A stretch of 64,000 bases of DNA, from NCBI GenBank assembly GCA_031549085.1, contig JAVBQL010000010.1, forward strand, positions 1-64,000, written 5' to 3'. Position 1 is the first letter of the stretch; the number at the start of each line of letters is the position of its first letter. The notes under the pieces were generated by a model. It was not told the DNA's origin, ran no database searches, and worked only from the letters and a program-made list of their open reading frames with translations. The position numbers and the translations under genes were made by a program. Below, piece after piece: positions 33,423 through 42,844 of the stretch. Source of the DNA: JAVBQL01 sp031549085. GTDB taxonomy: Bacteria; Spirochaetota; GWE2-31-10; MWDO01.

Positions 33423-36400
33423 CTATCTCCTATCATCAAGATAGAACTCAACACGCCTATTCTTACCTAAATCTTCAGATGTAGCATCTGGAGTTAGCGG
33501 TACTAATGGAACATCAAAACCTTTTCCCTCTGCAGTAAGTCTCTGTTTGCTTATTCCGCTCTTTGATAGTATTCCCATTATATACTTAGCTCTTTGGTCG
33601 GATAGCTGTTTTGCACGTACTTCATCCAACCCTTCTTTATACTTATTAGCATGTCCCTCAACCAATATTTTATGTTGAGTATATTTTTTCAGTGCCTTTG
33701 TTAAGAGTTTCAGAATCTGATCATTCTTAGGAGATGTTGTCATCTCTGCAGACTCTGGTTTAAACTCAATATTAGAGATCTTTATCTTTAGTCTTCCATC
33801 TGGAAGAAGTTCAACAAGGATATCTACCAATATAGGTTCAAGCTCTTTAGTGATGGCATTACCAACTGTATCAATTGCATATAGATTGAATGGATAGGTC
33901 TCTGCACTTTCAACCAATTCACCCTTATCACTCTTTCCATTCCATACAATTTTCTCTGTAGGTTTGCCTGTACCAGAGAATACCTTAAATGGCTTCTTGT
34001 TGTCTGGAGTCATTATAGTCAACTTCCACTCTTTGATGCCAGATAGATCATAAGACTTAGTTGTAATGAAAAGCTCATCATCATTACCATCATTATCAGG
34101 AGAGAAATACTCTGGTGAAGTTGTAACCTTTATATCTGGAGGTGTTGTATCAACTATAAATGTACTAGATGTTACTGATGGTCTATTTCCAAATCTGTAT
34201 ATCAATGATAATTTTGCTGAATATATTCCATCATCAACAATTTTTCCATTATCACCCAAGCCATCCCACTCTAAGCTTTCAGGAGATTTTTTTGTATTCT
34301 CAATTGTTTTAACAACCTTATTTGTGTCGTTGTTCATTATCTCAAGCTTATAGATCTCTATATCATCTTTAACACTCAAAGTTGGCTCTACTTTTATCTT
34401 AGCATTGTTTTTAGGAGAGAACTTATCTGTATCTAAAGTTAAGACAGCACGAGTTTGCATAACTTTCAACTCTATATCAAGAGTTTTTGTTACATTATTT
34501 CCAGCCTTATCAGTAGATGATATTGTATATTTATACATTCCATTCTTTTGAATGTTTCCGCCTTGATCTTTTCCGTCCCAAACCTCTTTTTGTTTTGGCT
34601 CTCCATTATAGAAAGATTCCCATAGAACTTTATTGTCTTTGTCAGTAATCTTCTCTTGCCACTCATTCTCCTTAGAACCTTTTTGCAATACTTCAAATGT
34701 ATCCAAGAAACCATCTCCATCAGGAGAGAATACAGAGCTAACTGATGTAACATCGACAGTTGGAGGAGTATTATCTATCTCAAACTGTTTAGTAGTGCTT
34801 ACGGAATCAGTTGTCTCAAAAGCCACCTTCAATCTTGCACTATAAAAGCCCTCAGGAGCCTTCTCTTTATTATCCATAACTCCATTCCACTCTACACTGC
34901 TTGGAGGATTCCCTTGACCTTTGAGTGTGTATACCACCTTATCTTTGTCATCAAGAACAACAAATTCATAAGATAGAACTTTTTGATCTTTAGGGAGTGA
35001 ACTCTTTATTTCAAATATCTGCTTATTTCTTGGACTGTTACCAGCATAACTGAAAGCATCATAGTCAGCAGTTACAAACACTGGTATATCTCCAGTGAAT
35101 ATTTTCACACCATTTCTAGGTGAAGTAAAACTATTTCCTGCTAAATCTGTCGACTCTATTTGGAAATAGTACTCTGCATCTGGTAAAAGTTTATTATTAT
35201 TATCTTTTCCATCCCAAGTGAATTGCTTTGGAGGAGTTCCTTTCCATATATATGTCTTTACTTTTTTGCCGCTGGCATCAAATATAGAGCCTGTCCACTC
35301 CTCTTCTTCTGTTGGATTGCTAACTGTAATGTTAAGCTCACTTAACTTACCGGCCCCTATAGGACTAAAAATTTTTGTAGATAGCGCCAAAGTTGCACTT
35401 GGAGGAGTTAGATCCAATTTAAAAACCGGAGTAGTAGTTGATGGAGCACTACCATTTTGATATAACAATGCAAGTTTTCCTCTATAATCTCCCTCAGGAG
35501 TTACAGTTCCACTGTCATCTTTTCCATCCCAAGATAGATTATCAGGAGGAACTCCGGCACCTGTTGTGGTACGAACAACTTTATCATCTTTTGATAAAAT
35601 CTCGTATGTCCACTTTTCTATACCTGTTTTTATACCTACATTGGTTCTAAAACCTATTGTGTCCTTCACTCCATCACCATTTGGAGAGAATGTGCTTGCT
35701 AGGTTTGTTACCTCAATAGGGCGTGGCTCTGTATCAATGATAATGTTTGTAACCATTTTTTCAAAAGAGTTCCCTGCAGTATCGGTAGAGCGGAGTCTTA
35801 TTTTGTATACTCCATCAGGCATTAGATTGCCCTTATCATCTTTTCCGTCCCACTCAATTTTTTGTTTGCCTTTTTCAAGAAATTGATAAGTTTTTACTAT
35901 TTTGTCATTGTTGGTTAGCACATCAACATACCAAATTTGCTTATCATCTTTATCAATCAAAGAATTTGAAACCTGCTGCATTACTGGAGTGCTATATGAC
36001 ATCTCTTTTATGCTCTTGCTCTCAAGAACAGGCTCTATCTCCTCTACTTCTGGAAGTATCTCAATCTCATCTATTCTGCTCTTTACAATGTCAAGATCTA
36101 TAGTAAGCTTACTCTTAGAACCTGCACTGTTTGGAGAGAAGATCTTATATGGTATATTCTCTTCGATTAAAGGAGGATCAGTTTTTACAACTATTGTTCC
36201 TAAGTTGCTTCCCTCAGGATTGATATTTTTATTATCATCCATAGCAAAGAATTTATATGTGTATGTTCCATCTTTTACAACATTACCACTATCATCCATA
36301 CCATCCCAAACAATTTGCTTAGGAATTGGTACTCCCTGCTTTGGAGAGAAATATTTTTTAACAACATCTTGGAACTTCATTGACTCTTTTCTTTGCTCTT

Positions 36401-37763
36401 TATTCTTTATAGTTCTAACTATATTTTTATCAGCATCATATATTTCAAGCTTCCACATTGTGATATATCTATCATCTTTTATATCAAGATCGATCACAAC
36501 ATCATCTTTTATTCCATCATTATTAGGACTTACATATAGGTTACGTTGGATATAATTTATTTCTGGAGGTGTTGTATCTTTTACACCAATAGTAATAGTC
36601 ATACCAGCCTCAAATATAAATCCGCTGTAATATGGACGTGCACCCAAATCTATAGAGAAAGTTGTTATCTTATTTCTATTCTTATACTCCTCCTCTTTTG
36701 AAGCATATCTCTTTCCTATATCAGATCTAAATCTGAAAGACATACCAAAGTTAACATTTGCCAAGCTATACATATATTCATATTGAGGTATTACACCTGC
36801 ATATTCTAAAACACCCTCTAGATCAAATGTATATGCAGCTCTTAAAACTAAAAAATTAAATATTTGAACTTCAGTTCCCGCAGCAACTGTAAGATTTTGA
36901 AAAAATGGCACTGATATATCTGCCAGCATCTTCCAATATGTCGTTCCAGTATTAACTAAGTTAAAACTTAAGCCTGCAGCAGGGGTTACCATAGCTGGAA
37001 ACCAATAGAAATCATTTTCACTTCCTGCATAGTCTCCTGCAAAGTCAGGGCCAACAGTGTTTATTAGAGGCTTACCTACATCTTTAAGGGTAAGAGCAAA
37101 CTCAAAGTCCTGCAATCCCCATGCAGTTTTTTTAGTTTTTGAAAATGGGACATACCAATCTGGTCTAAATATAAACCCAAAATCAAAACCACCGCCAACA
37201 TCAAACTTGCTGGCCTCATACCTACTTTCAGGATTATAACTAAACTTAACATTACCAGTCACACCAAAAGCAAAATTATCATCATAATCTTTGGCAAAAC
37301 CAAAATATATCGCTCCAGTCTTTCCAAAGTTAAGGTCATTGTTATTTAAACCCATATGAAAAGTATCTTCAAATGCCAAGTTTGATGTGTTTGAATAGTT
37401 GGCATAGATAGTAAAGTTTCCATATCTTGATGGAATTAGAACTCCACCATTAATAATAAACGGGGAGAAAAAGTCCCCAACATTTTGAAAACTCTCACCA
37501 GTATTTTGTAAGCTTCCAACAAAAAAAGCTGGAGCAAAACCAAACGAGAGGTCAATCTTTAATCTTTGTGCGAATGCTGTTGAGGCAGGGTTTACTATTA
37601 TTCCTGATGGAGATTCTATCCCTCCAACACCCATACCTTTTGATAGGAGCTCTGCCGAGTAGAGCCAGTAGTAGAATCTAGCGCTCTCTGTTGAACGATA
37701 GATAGAAAACATCGATAAATTGAACGTAAACAAAAACATAAAGATAACAAATATCTTTTTCAT
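33423..37763 (-). CDS. Giant outer-membrane protein: beta-barrel, Ig/FlgD-like repeats, OmpA domain
   Basis: 1446 residues. A signal peptide (FVIFMFLFTFNLSMFS) is followed by a PorV/UPF0164-like barrel region (about 30-390) with SPSGIIVNPASTAFAQ, many aromatic strands and paired glycines. From about 400 to 1310 come eight tandem Ig-like units, each with an opening such as FSPNGDGVKD or FSPDNDGNDD and a later WDGKDDxG...DGxYxYK...DxAGN block, as in FlgD/gliding-motility Ig domains. The end (about 1320-1446) is an OmpA C-terminal peptidoglycan-binding domain (IEFKPESAEM, LVEGHANKYKEG, RAKYIMGILSK, GKNRRVEFYL). It should link the outer membrane to peptidoglycan. Followed by a strong terminator and not part of an operon. 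Confidence 0.85.
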   Translation of the reverse strand: MKKIFVIFMFLFTFNLSMFSIYRSTESARFYYWLYSAELLSKGMGVGGIESPSGIIVNPASTAFAQRLKIDLSFGFAPAFFVGSLQNTGESFQNVGDFFSPFIINGGVLIPSRYGNFTIYANYSNTSNLAFEDTFHMGLNNNDLNFGKTGAIYFGFAKDYDDNFAFGVTGNVKFSYNPESRYEASKFDVGGGFDFGFIFRPDWYVPFSKTKKTAWGLQDFEFALTLKDVGKPLINTVGPDFAGDYAGSENDFYWFPAMVTPAAGLSFNLVNTGTTYWKMLADISVPFFQNLTVAAGTEVQIFNFLVLRAAYTFDLEGVLEYAGVIPQYEYMYSLANVNFGMSFRFRSDIGKRYASKEEEYKNRNKITTFSIDLGARPYYSGFIFEAGMTITIGVKDTTPPEINYIQRNLYVSPNNDGIKDDVVIDLDIKDDRYITMWKLEIYDADKNIVRTIKNKEQRKESMKFQDVVKKYFSPKQGVPIPKQIVWDGMDDSGNVVKDGTYTYKFFAMDDNKNINPEGSNLGTIVVKTDPPLIEENIPYKIFSPNSAGSKSKLTIDLDIVKSRIDEIEILPEVEEIEPVLESKSIKEMSYSTPVMQQVSNSLIDKDDKQIWYVDVLTNNDKIVKTYQFLEKGKQKIEWDGKDDKGNLMPDGVYKIRLRSTDTAGNSFEKMVTNIIIDTEPRPIEVTNLASTFSPNGDGVKDTIGFRTNVGIKTGIEKWTYEILSKDDKVVRTTTGAGVPPDNLSWDGKDDSGTVTPEGDYRGKLALLYQNGSAPSTTTPVFKLDLTPPSATLALSTKIFSPIGAGKLSELNITVSNPTEEEEWTGSIFDASGKKVKTYIWKGTPPKQFTWDGKDNNNKLLPDAEYYFQIESTDLAGNSFTSPRNGVKIFTGDIPVFVTADYDAFSYAGNSPRNKQIFEIKSSLPKDQKVLSYEFVVLDDKDKVVYTLKGQGNPPSSVEWNGVMDNKEKAPEGFYSARLKVAFETTDSVSTTKQFEIDNTPPTVDVTSVSSVFSPDGDGFLDTFEVLQKGSKENEWQEKITDKDNKVLWESFYNGEPKQKEVWDGKDQGGNIQKNGMYKYTISSTDKAGNNVTKTLDIELKVMQTRAVLTLDTDKFSPKNNAKIKVEPTLSVKDDIEIYKLEIMNNDTNKVVKTIENTKKSPESLEWDGLGDNGKIVDDGIYSAKLSLIYRFGNRPSVTSSTFIVDTTPPDIKVTTSPEYFSPDNDGNDDELFITTKSYDLSGIKEWKLTIMTPDNKKPFKVFSGTGKPTEKIVWNGKSDKGELVESAETYPFNLYAIDTVGNAITKELEPILVDILVELLPDGRLKIKISNIEFKPESAEMTTSPKNDQILKLLTKALKKYTQHKILVEGHANKYKEGLDEVRAKQLSDQRAKYIMGILSKSGISKQRLTAEGKGFDVPLVPLTPDATSEDLGKNRRVEFYLDDRR

Positions 37764-38211
37764 CTTGATAACTCCCCAAAACAGATTATCAACTTAATAA
37801 AATCTAATATTAGATTTTATATATTCTCGTTAAGTCAATAAAAAAATTTATCTAAAACATAAATAATATAGCAAATTTTTAAAAAAAATAAAACTGTTAA
37901 TGGCATTTTTTTTAAAAAAGTTATTGAAATCTCACTATTATAGCTAACTTTGGTGACGTTTCAAACTGGAGACCTAATAAAAGAGAATACCTATACTAAA
38001 ATCTATATTATTTAAAAACTAGGAGAATGCATGTAGTAATAAGCAAAAATAGTTTGATAAAAAAAACTATACTGAAAAAATGATAAAAAACGTGGCAATT
38101 TGATTTAGATAATTGAAGGGAATATCATATCAAGTTTTGCAATGGTATATATATTAATAATTTTTAAAAAAAAATTAAAAATACCAAAAAAGCTAATTTT
38201 AGAGGACTATA
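37764..38211. other. Intergenic region at the left edge of the phage-like island
   Basis: 448 bp between the OmpA-ended gene and the first replication gene. It carries an IR (AAAATCTAATATTAGATTTT, 37799-37818) close to the promoter side of the OmpA gene, the 15-mer CAAACTGGAGACCTA at 37962-37976 which has an inverted match at 55504-55518, and AACGTGGCAA near 38090. A frame of about 20 codons around the 15-mer (TFQTGDLIKENTYTKIYII) may be the remnant of a gene. No tRNA or att core is seen. Confidence 0.4.
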
Positions 38212-39105
38212 ATGAATAATAGACCAAGTTATTATGCTGTTATCCCTGCAACAGTGAGATATGATGATGAGCTATCTATGGGGGCTAGAATGCTCTATGG
38301 TGAGCTTACTGCCTTGTCAAATGATAAAGGATATTGCTGGGCAACAAACTCATACTTTTCAAAACTTTATAGAGTTGGAAAATCAACTATAAGCAGATGG
38401 ATTAGTGAATTGGAAAGCAATTGCTATATAAGACTTCACTATTCAAAAGAGAATGACTCATTTAACAAAAGGTATATCTATATAACAGATAAACTTACCA
38501 TTATAAATGGCATATCCATTCAACCAAAAGATGACAATCTTATAAGAGATAGAGAGCCATTTGGTATATCCAAAAATAGTACTACCCTATTCCAAAAAAA
38601 TGGGGAGGGTATTCCAAAAATGGATGAGGGGTATTCCAAAAAGAGCAAAGAGAATAGTACAACTAATAATACAGTTAATATAGTAAGCAAGAAAGAAGAG
38701 ACAACAGAAATAAGTTTAAAAACTTTTAATCAGATATTAGAGGAGTATACTGATAACCAAGAGCTGCAAACAGAACTTAAAAACCATTTGAAAGTTAGAA
38801 AACTAAAAAAGGGAGCATTGACAGATAGAGCCTTGGAGCTATCGTTAAAAAAACTTGATGAACTTACATCTAGCGATAGTGAAAAAATAGAGATAGTACA
38901 GCGCTCTATACAAAATGGATGGATTGGCTTTTTTGAACTGCCATCTAAAAAGGCTTCAAAGTCTATCTCAATAAACTGTGGGGAGACAAACCTTTCAGAA
39001 TTAGAAAAAAAAGAGAGACAAAAAAAACTTTATAATCTTAATAGACAGCTGAAAGAGGAGGCTAAAGAGACCTCCAAGATAGATTATAGCAAGCTGGAGT
39101 TTTAA
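38212..39105 (+). CDS. Phage-type replication initiator with N-terminal winged helix
   Basis: 297 residues. The N-terminus (about 5-100) is a HTH_36-like winged helix: GARMLYGELTALSNDKGYCW, then FSKLYRVGKSTISRWISELE and a beta wing. A low-complexity linker follows, with three near-repeats around FQKNGEGIPKMDEGYSK. The C-terminal helix pair TDRALELSLKKLDEL and VQRSIQNGWIGFFEL is that of phage replication proteins of the O/DnaD-like type. With the ATPase gene two bases downstream it forms an initiator/helicase-loader pair. Confidence 0.75.
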   Translation: MNNRPSYYAVIPATVRYDDELSMGARMLYGELTALSNDKGYCWATNSYFSKLYRVGKSTISRWISELESNCYIRLHYSKENDSFNKRYIYITDKLTIINGISIQPKDDNLIRDREPFGISKNSTTLFQKNGEGIPKMDEGYSKKSKENSTTNNTVNIVSKKEETTEISLKTFNQILEEYTDNQELQTELKNHLKVRKLKKGALTDRALELSLKKLDELTSSDSEKIEIVQRSIQNGWIGFFELPSKKASKSISINCGETNLSELEKKERQKKLYNLNRQLKEEAKETSKIDYSKLEF

Positions 39106-39106
39106 A

Positions 39107-39805
39107 ATGAAAAATGTTGGATACTGCAGCAAACATGGAGAGTATGAAATTATAACAAAAACCATCTTTAATGGAGATAAGGTTATCTTTGATAGCTGTT
39201 CAAAATGCGAAATTGAAAAAGAGGAGGAGGGAAAAAAGCTTCTTATAAAAATAAGAGAGAATAGAAATGAGGTAAAACTCAAAGAGCTTATGATAAAAAA
39301 TGGAATTGGAAAAAAATATCTCAATTGTAAGATAAGCAACTTTGAAAATCGCACCAATATATCAAAAGCAATTGAGTTTTGCAGAGAACCAAAGGGACAA
39401 ATATTGATACTATTAGGAAAGAATGGCACTGGAAAAACACATTTGGCCTCTGCAATCTGTATACACCATAGAGGAATATACTACTCTATGTTTGGCCTAA
39501 CAAATGCAACACTATTTAGTATTGAAGAGAGAGTTAACATAATTAAAAATTGCACCACTACCTCTATGCTAATAATAGATGAGATTGGAAAGCAATCAAA
39601 TACAGCAGCAGAAAAGAATCTCTTCTTTCATATTGTTGAGGAGCGATACCGCAATGAGCTGCCTACCCTCCTAATCTCTAATTTAGATTTAAGGAGTTTT
39701 GAAGATTTTGTTGGGTTATCTATTTCTGATAGACTTAAAGAAGTTGGTATTTATCAAATTATGGAGTGTGAAAGCTATAGAACATATAAAAATAGTGAAG
39801 AGTAA
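39107..39805 (+). CDS. DnaC-like helicase loader (AAA+ ATPase)
   Basis: 232 residues. A zinc-ribbon-like N-terminus (GYCSKHGEYE ... SCSKCEIE) precedes an AAA+ core: Walker A LLGKNGTGKTHLASAI (about 104-119), Walker B MLIIDEIGKQ, sensor LLISNLDL and the basic SDRLKE. This is the phage DnaC/IstB-like loader that places DnaB helicase at the origin. Directly downstream of the initiator gene and clearly co-translated. Confidence 0.88.
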   Translation: MKNVGYCSKHGEYEIITKTIFNGDKVIFDSCSKCEIEKEEEGKKLLIKIRENRNEVKLKELMIKNGIGKKYLNCKISNFENRTNISKAIEFCREPKGQILILLGKNGTGKTHLASAICIHHRGIYYSMFGLTNATLFSIEERVNIIKNCTTTSMLIIDEIGKQSNTAAEKNLFFHIVEERYRNELPTLLISNLDLRSFEDFVGLSISDRLKEVGIYQIMECESYRTYKNSEE

Positions 39806-39909
39806 ATATTAATATAACTATAAAAAAGTAGTGATATTAATCTGACTAATTATTTATAGAAGAAAGTTTAATAAATGTCTTAAAAATAAAATTATTATAG
39901 GAGATATAG

Positions 39910-40143
39910 ATGAGTGATGAGATGAAAGATTTAAAAGAGTGTTTGGGAAGTGATGGTTTTGAAAAGATAATTAATATGTTTGGCGGGACAAAGATTTATA
40001 TCCCAAAGAGACCAATTTTTGAGAGAAATGAGAGAAATAGAAATATAAAAAAAGAGTTCTCGAATAGTGGTCTTACTATAAAAGAGATCGCTAAAAAATA
40101 TGATATATCTATTAATAGTGTTTATAGAATACTAAATTCTTGA
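39910..40143 (+). CDS. Mor-family transcription activator (Mu-like late/middle gene activator)
   Basis: 77 residues. The Mor/C signature is visible: FGGTKIYIPK (about 25-34), as in the 'GGxxhYIPk' dimer strand of Mu Mor, then a helix-turn-helix GLTIKEIAKKYDISINSVYRIL (recognition helix SINSVYR). Mor proteins activate late promoters that lack a -35 box. It is the obvious candidate regulator of the leftward tail operon. Ribosome site AGGAG precedes the ATG. A bidirectional terminator follows. Confidence 0.85.
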   Translation: MSDEMKDLKECLGSDGFEKIINMFGGTKIYIPKRPIFERNERNRNIKKEFSNSGLTIKEIAKKYDISINSVYRILNS

Positions 40144-40189
40144 GGAGTAATTTTCTTAAATATCATCACAACAGACAGTAATAATAAAA

Positions 40190-40223
40190 AAAGCTTATTT
40201 GACTTTTATGTCAAACAAGCTTT
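40190..40223. terminator. Bidirectional terminator between the activator and the tail operon end
   Basis: Inverted arms at 40190-40203 (AAAGCTTATTTGAC) and 40210-40223 (GTCAAACAAGCTTT), one internal mismatch, flanked by A-run on the left and T-rich sequence on the right. It separates the rightward replication/activator genes from the leftward tail operon. Confidence 0.85.
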
Positions 40224-40254
40224 AATTTAATTATTACTGTTATAAATCTATTTT

Positions 40255-41397
40255 TTAAGAAGTAGCTGATTGTCTTCCATATGATATTTCAACAAGTTCA
40301 AATTCATTTGTATAGTCAATATTTCTATAGACCTCTATTTTACTTGTTGGAATATTAAGCCTGTGTCTAAAAATATTGAGTACTCTTTTAAGTTCTGTCA
40401 TATTCTCATTTGGTCTAATGATAATTGCAAATTTATAATCTTGAAATAGGTTATGGAAGTTTCCCCATATAGAGGCCCTATCTTTTGGCAATCCAAAGGC
40501 AAACTCTTCAATTCTTCCCTCTATTTTTAGATATATTCTATCCTTTTGAGTAACACCGAGGCGCGCAATATTTTTTAATATATATTGTGTTGGTAAGAGC
40601 CCAACATAATCTTCTAAATATATATTTGGATTTACTATTGCTGAATAGGTATCATTTAGCAGAATATTATCCTCACCATTATATTTACTCATAATAAACT
40701 TAGACTTTCCAACTGCATAATCCGCACCCAATACAAAAACTGGTTTAAGTTGTTTAATTTCATCAAATGAAAGCTCATTGCCATAGAAAATTTCTGATGG
40801 TATATTGGCAACTTGCTCATCCTGTGATGGAACAATTGTAAAGGTTTTCCTATTGAATTTTTCTATCTCATCTTCAGAAAGGAGTGTCAAATGGTCATTA
40901 TATATAATAGAGCCATATGCAGAGGTAATATCTACATTATAATTATTTGTAATATAGCTTATAATTGTGAACACCTCATTTTTGGAGTATTGATATCTAT
41001 ATTCACCTTTATTATTAGTAGAAACATAGTAATCATATCTCTCTCTTACCAAAGAATCAAACTCTGTCATGTTTAATAGTTCAAAAGTACTATTGCTTAA
41101 ATGCTTTCCACCTTCAAATATAATCAGCAAATCAAACTCTCCATTCTCCAGTGCCAAACTCATATCATCAAAAGATGTAACTATTTTTATAGTATCATCA
41201 ATATTTTTATTCAATATATTTTTTATGTTTGTTCTATAGTCCAAAGTGAAATCTATAACATGTGTTATATTATATTCTAATTTTATAAGATTATTTTTTT
41301 TAAACTTTAAAAAATTGATAAGATCTTTATTTACTCCAAATAGGGCAATATTTTTACCTATAGTCAAATTTTTAAACTCATCTATATTTATATTCAT
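40255..41397 (-). CDS. Unrecognised protein at the distal end of the tail operon
   Basis: 380 residues from the ATG at 41397, preferred because GAGGAAA lies just before it; an ATG at 41409 has no ribosome site. Two parts: an N-terminal alpha/beta region (IGKNIALFGVNKDLINFLK, ...FDLLIIFEGG) and a C-terminal region with a P-loop-like AxxxxGKS in VLGADYAVGKSKF (about 228-240) and LKIEGRIEEFAFGLPKD. No signal or membrane segments. Position after the fibre genes, on the same strand, is the usual place for phage morons and tailocin accessory genes. Function unknown; it is not a standard structural protein. Confidence 0.55.
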   Translation of the reverse strand: MNINIDEFKNLTIGKNIALFGVNKDLINFLKFKKNNLIKLEYNITHVIDFTLDYRTNIKNILNKNIDDTIKIVTSFDDMSLALENGEFDLLIIFEGGKHLSNSTFELLNMTEFDSLVRERYDYYVSTNNKGEYRYQYSKNEVFTIISYITNNYNVDITSAYGSIIYNDHLTLLSEDEIEKFNRKTFTIVPSQDEQVANIPSEIFYGNELSFDEIKQLKPVFVLGADYAVGKSKFIMSKYNGEDNILLNDTYSAIVNPNIYLEDYVGLLPTQYILKNIARLGVTQKDRIYLKIEGRIEEFAFGLPKDRASIWGNFHNLFQDYKFAIIIRPNENMTELKRVLNIFRHRLNIPTSKIEVYRNIDYTNEFELVEISYGRQSATS

Positions 41398-41434
41398 AAT
41401 TTTCCTCATTAATATTTGTATTTTTATCTGATGA

Positions 41435-42094
41435 TTAGTCTATTTTCCATGGAGCATTGTTTATGTCTGTGTAGTTGTGTTTATGGCCAACATCCGATTT
41501 TGATGAATCAGTTGGATGCACATGGTCAATTCTTGCAACCTCATCTTTTGTTCCATAAGATTTTGCCCCATTAACTTTAACATCAGTCAAATTATTTCCA
41601 AAAGGCTTATTAAATGCTGTATTTTTAGTAAAAGCAGGCTCTCTTTTATTCAATTCCTCATTAATAACTGTATTTTGAAGTGGATTTGTGCTGCCAGATT
41701 GTAGAACAGCATCTACAATAACATGCCCTGCTACTGCGGCGGTAGCCTTAAAATCATCAATATGAGTATTAAATGTTGCAGTATCAAGTTTGGTATCCAG
41801 TTTTGCATTGATTGTCTTGTTTTGTACAGGATTAGTGCTGGTAGAACTTAATTCCATATCAACTATTGTCCTATTTGCACCACTATCTATGCCATCAAGT
41901 TTGGCTTTATCATCTTTACTTAAGAGTCCGCTCTTTAAAGCGGTTGCCTCATCATATGTCTTTGTCTCTATTTTATCATCTAAACTTTTGATAGCACTAT
42001 CTATCTTATCATTATCTGCTATCCAGTGAGACTCTAGACTGAAGTAGTCCTCTTTATTGGGTTTAGTAAGTTTTATATTTTCTGTAAACTCCAT
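41435..42094 (-). CDS. Tail-fibre-like protein, short
   Basis: 219 residues. Fibre-type repeats are visible: SSTSTNPVQNKTINAKLD and QSGSTNPLQNTVINEELN, and the segment SKDDKAKLDGIDSGAN, all common in long phage fibres. The C-terminal third shares the block GTKDEVARIDHVHPTDSS with the longer fibre at 42845-44197 (GTKDEIARVDHIHPTDTT). It lacks a visible receptor-binding tip. AGGAG precedes the ATG. Confidence 0.75.
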   Translation of the reverse strand: MEFTENIKLTKPNKEDYFSLESHWIADNDKIDSAIKSLDDKIETKTYDEATALKSGLLSKDDKAKLDGIDSGANRTIVDMELSSTSTNPVQNKTINAKLDTKLDTATFNTHIDDFKATAAVAGHVIVDAVLQSGSTNPLQNTVINEELNKREPAFTKNTAFNKPFGNNLTDVKVNGAKSYGTKDEVARIDHVHPTDSSKSDVGHKHNYTDINNAPWKID

Positions 42095-42155
42095 CTCTTT
42101 TTTCTCCTATTTTATTTCTCTATTTTCTAATAACTTTTTTTATAAATCTAAAACA

Positions 42156-42242
42156 TTAGTTCCAATTATGTTCCCTATTGGTTCCGCACTGCTTCACTAT
42201 AGAGCCTATATAAGTTCCATAATAGTTCCCCTTTGCTTCCAT
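42156..42242 (-). CDS. Possible 28-codon gene coupled to the fibre-assembly gene
   Basis: ATG at 42242 overlaps the preceding stop codon (TAATG), a typical coupling arrangement. The product starts MEAKGNYYGTYIG and has no known relatives that I recall. The DNA is built from short variants of GTTCC (plus strand). It could be a true small protein or a decayed end of a fibre gene. Confidence 0.3.
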   Translation of the reverse strand: MEAKGNYYGTYIGSIVKQCGTNREHNWN

Positions 42243-42832
42243 TATTTATCAAAAGTAGGAAATATGGGGTATATTACATCAATTGGATAGCCCTTTTGAT
42301 TCTCAACCTGCAGCAGATCATTAATAAATTTCTTTATATCACTATCAAATTTTTCACTAACCATTATTTTCGCCTTTGTCTCTGAAGTGGTCACCATTGC
42401 TAATAGTCTCTCTTTTTCAATTTCAACATCAGCCCTTTTTTGAGTTATATACTCCTCCTCTCCAATCTCTCCATCATTATACATCTCATCTATTGTTTTA
42501 TATAGCAGTTTTCCATCAACAACTTTTATTCCCTTTGGCGGCTCCCTTAAGCCCATAATTATAAGTTCCTCATCGGTAAGTTTTCTAAACTCCTCACCCT
42601 CAAGAACCCACCCATCAGGTATGGTTTTTAGTCCCTCTTTAACAAGCTGTGAGTTTGGTTTTCTAGTCCAATTGTCTGTATAAAAATCAATAGGTTCTCC
42701 AACCATACACTCAGTATCATCAATTTCATAAAACGATGAACCATAAAAAGAGACATTGGGATTTTCAAAACCTATTGTTTCTCCACAATGAATACCAGTA
42801 ATAATATTATTTCTTACACTAATAAATATCAT
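42242..42832 (-). CDS. Tail-fibre assembly-like protein
   Basis: 196 residues from the ATG at 42832, chosen because AAGGTGAT lies just upstream; a GTG six bases earlier overlaps this site. The N-terminus forms beta strands (GIHCGETIGFENPNVSFYG), the middle has a 'kltdeEli.mgl.epp.g.k..dGkL' block and YNDGEIGEEEYITQKRADVE, and the C-terminus is helical. Such proteins downstream of fibres act in fibre assembly (Mu gpU, Tfa) or are minor fibre parts. The gene follows the long fibre gene at once. Confidence 0.6.
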   Translation of the reverse strand: MIFISVRNNIITGIHCGETIGFENPNVSFYGSSFYEIDDTECMVGEPIDFYTDNWTRKPNSQLVKEGLKTIPDGWVLEGEEFRKLTDEELIIMGLREPPKGIKVVDGKLLYKTIDEMYNDGEIGEEEYITQKRADVEIEKERLLAMVTTSETKAKIMVSEKFDSDIKKFINDLLQVENQKGYPIDVIYPIFPTFDK

Positions 42833-42844
42833 AAACACATCACC

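Noticed and set aside
35902..36555. Long open frame opposite the OmpA-ended gene
   Set aside because: It is an antisense shadow of a repetitive coding sequence; no ribosome site or plausible protein features.
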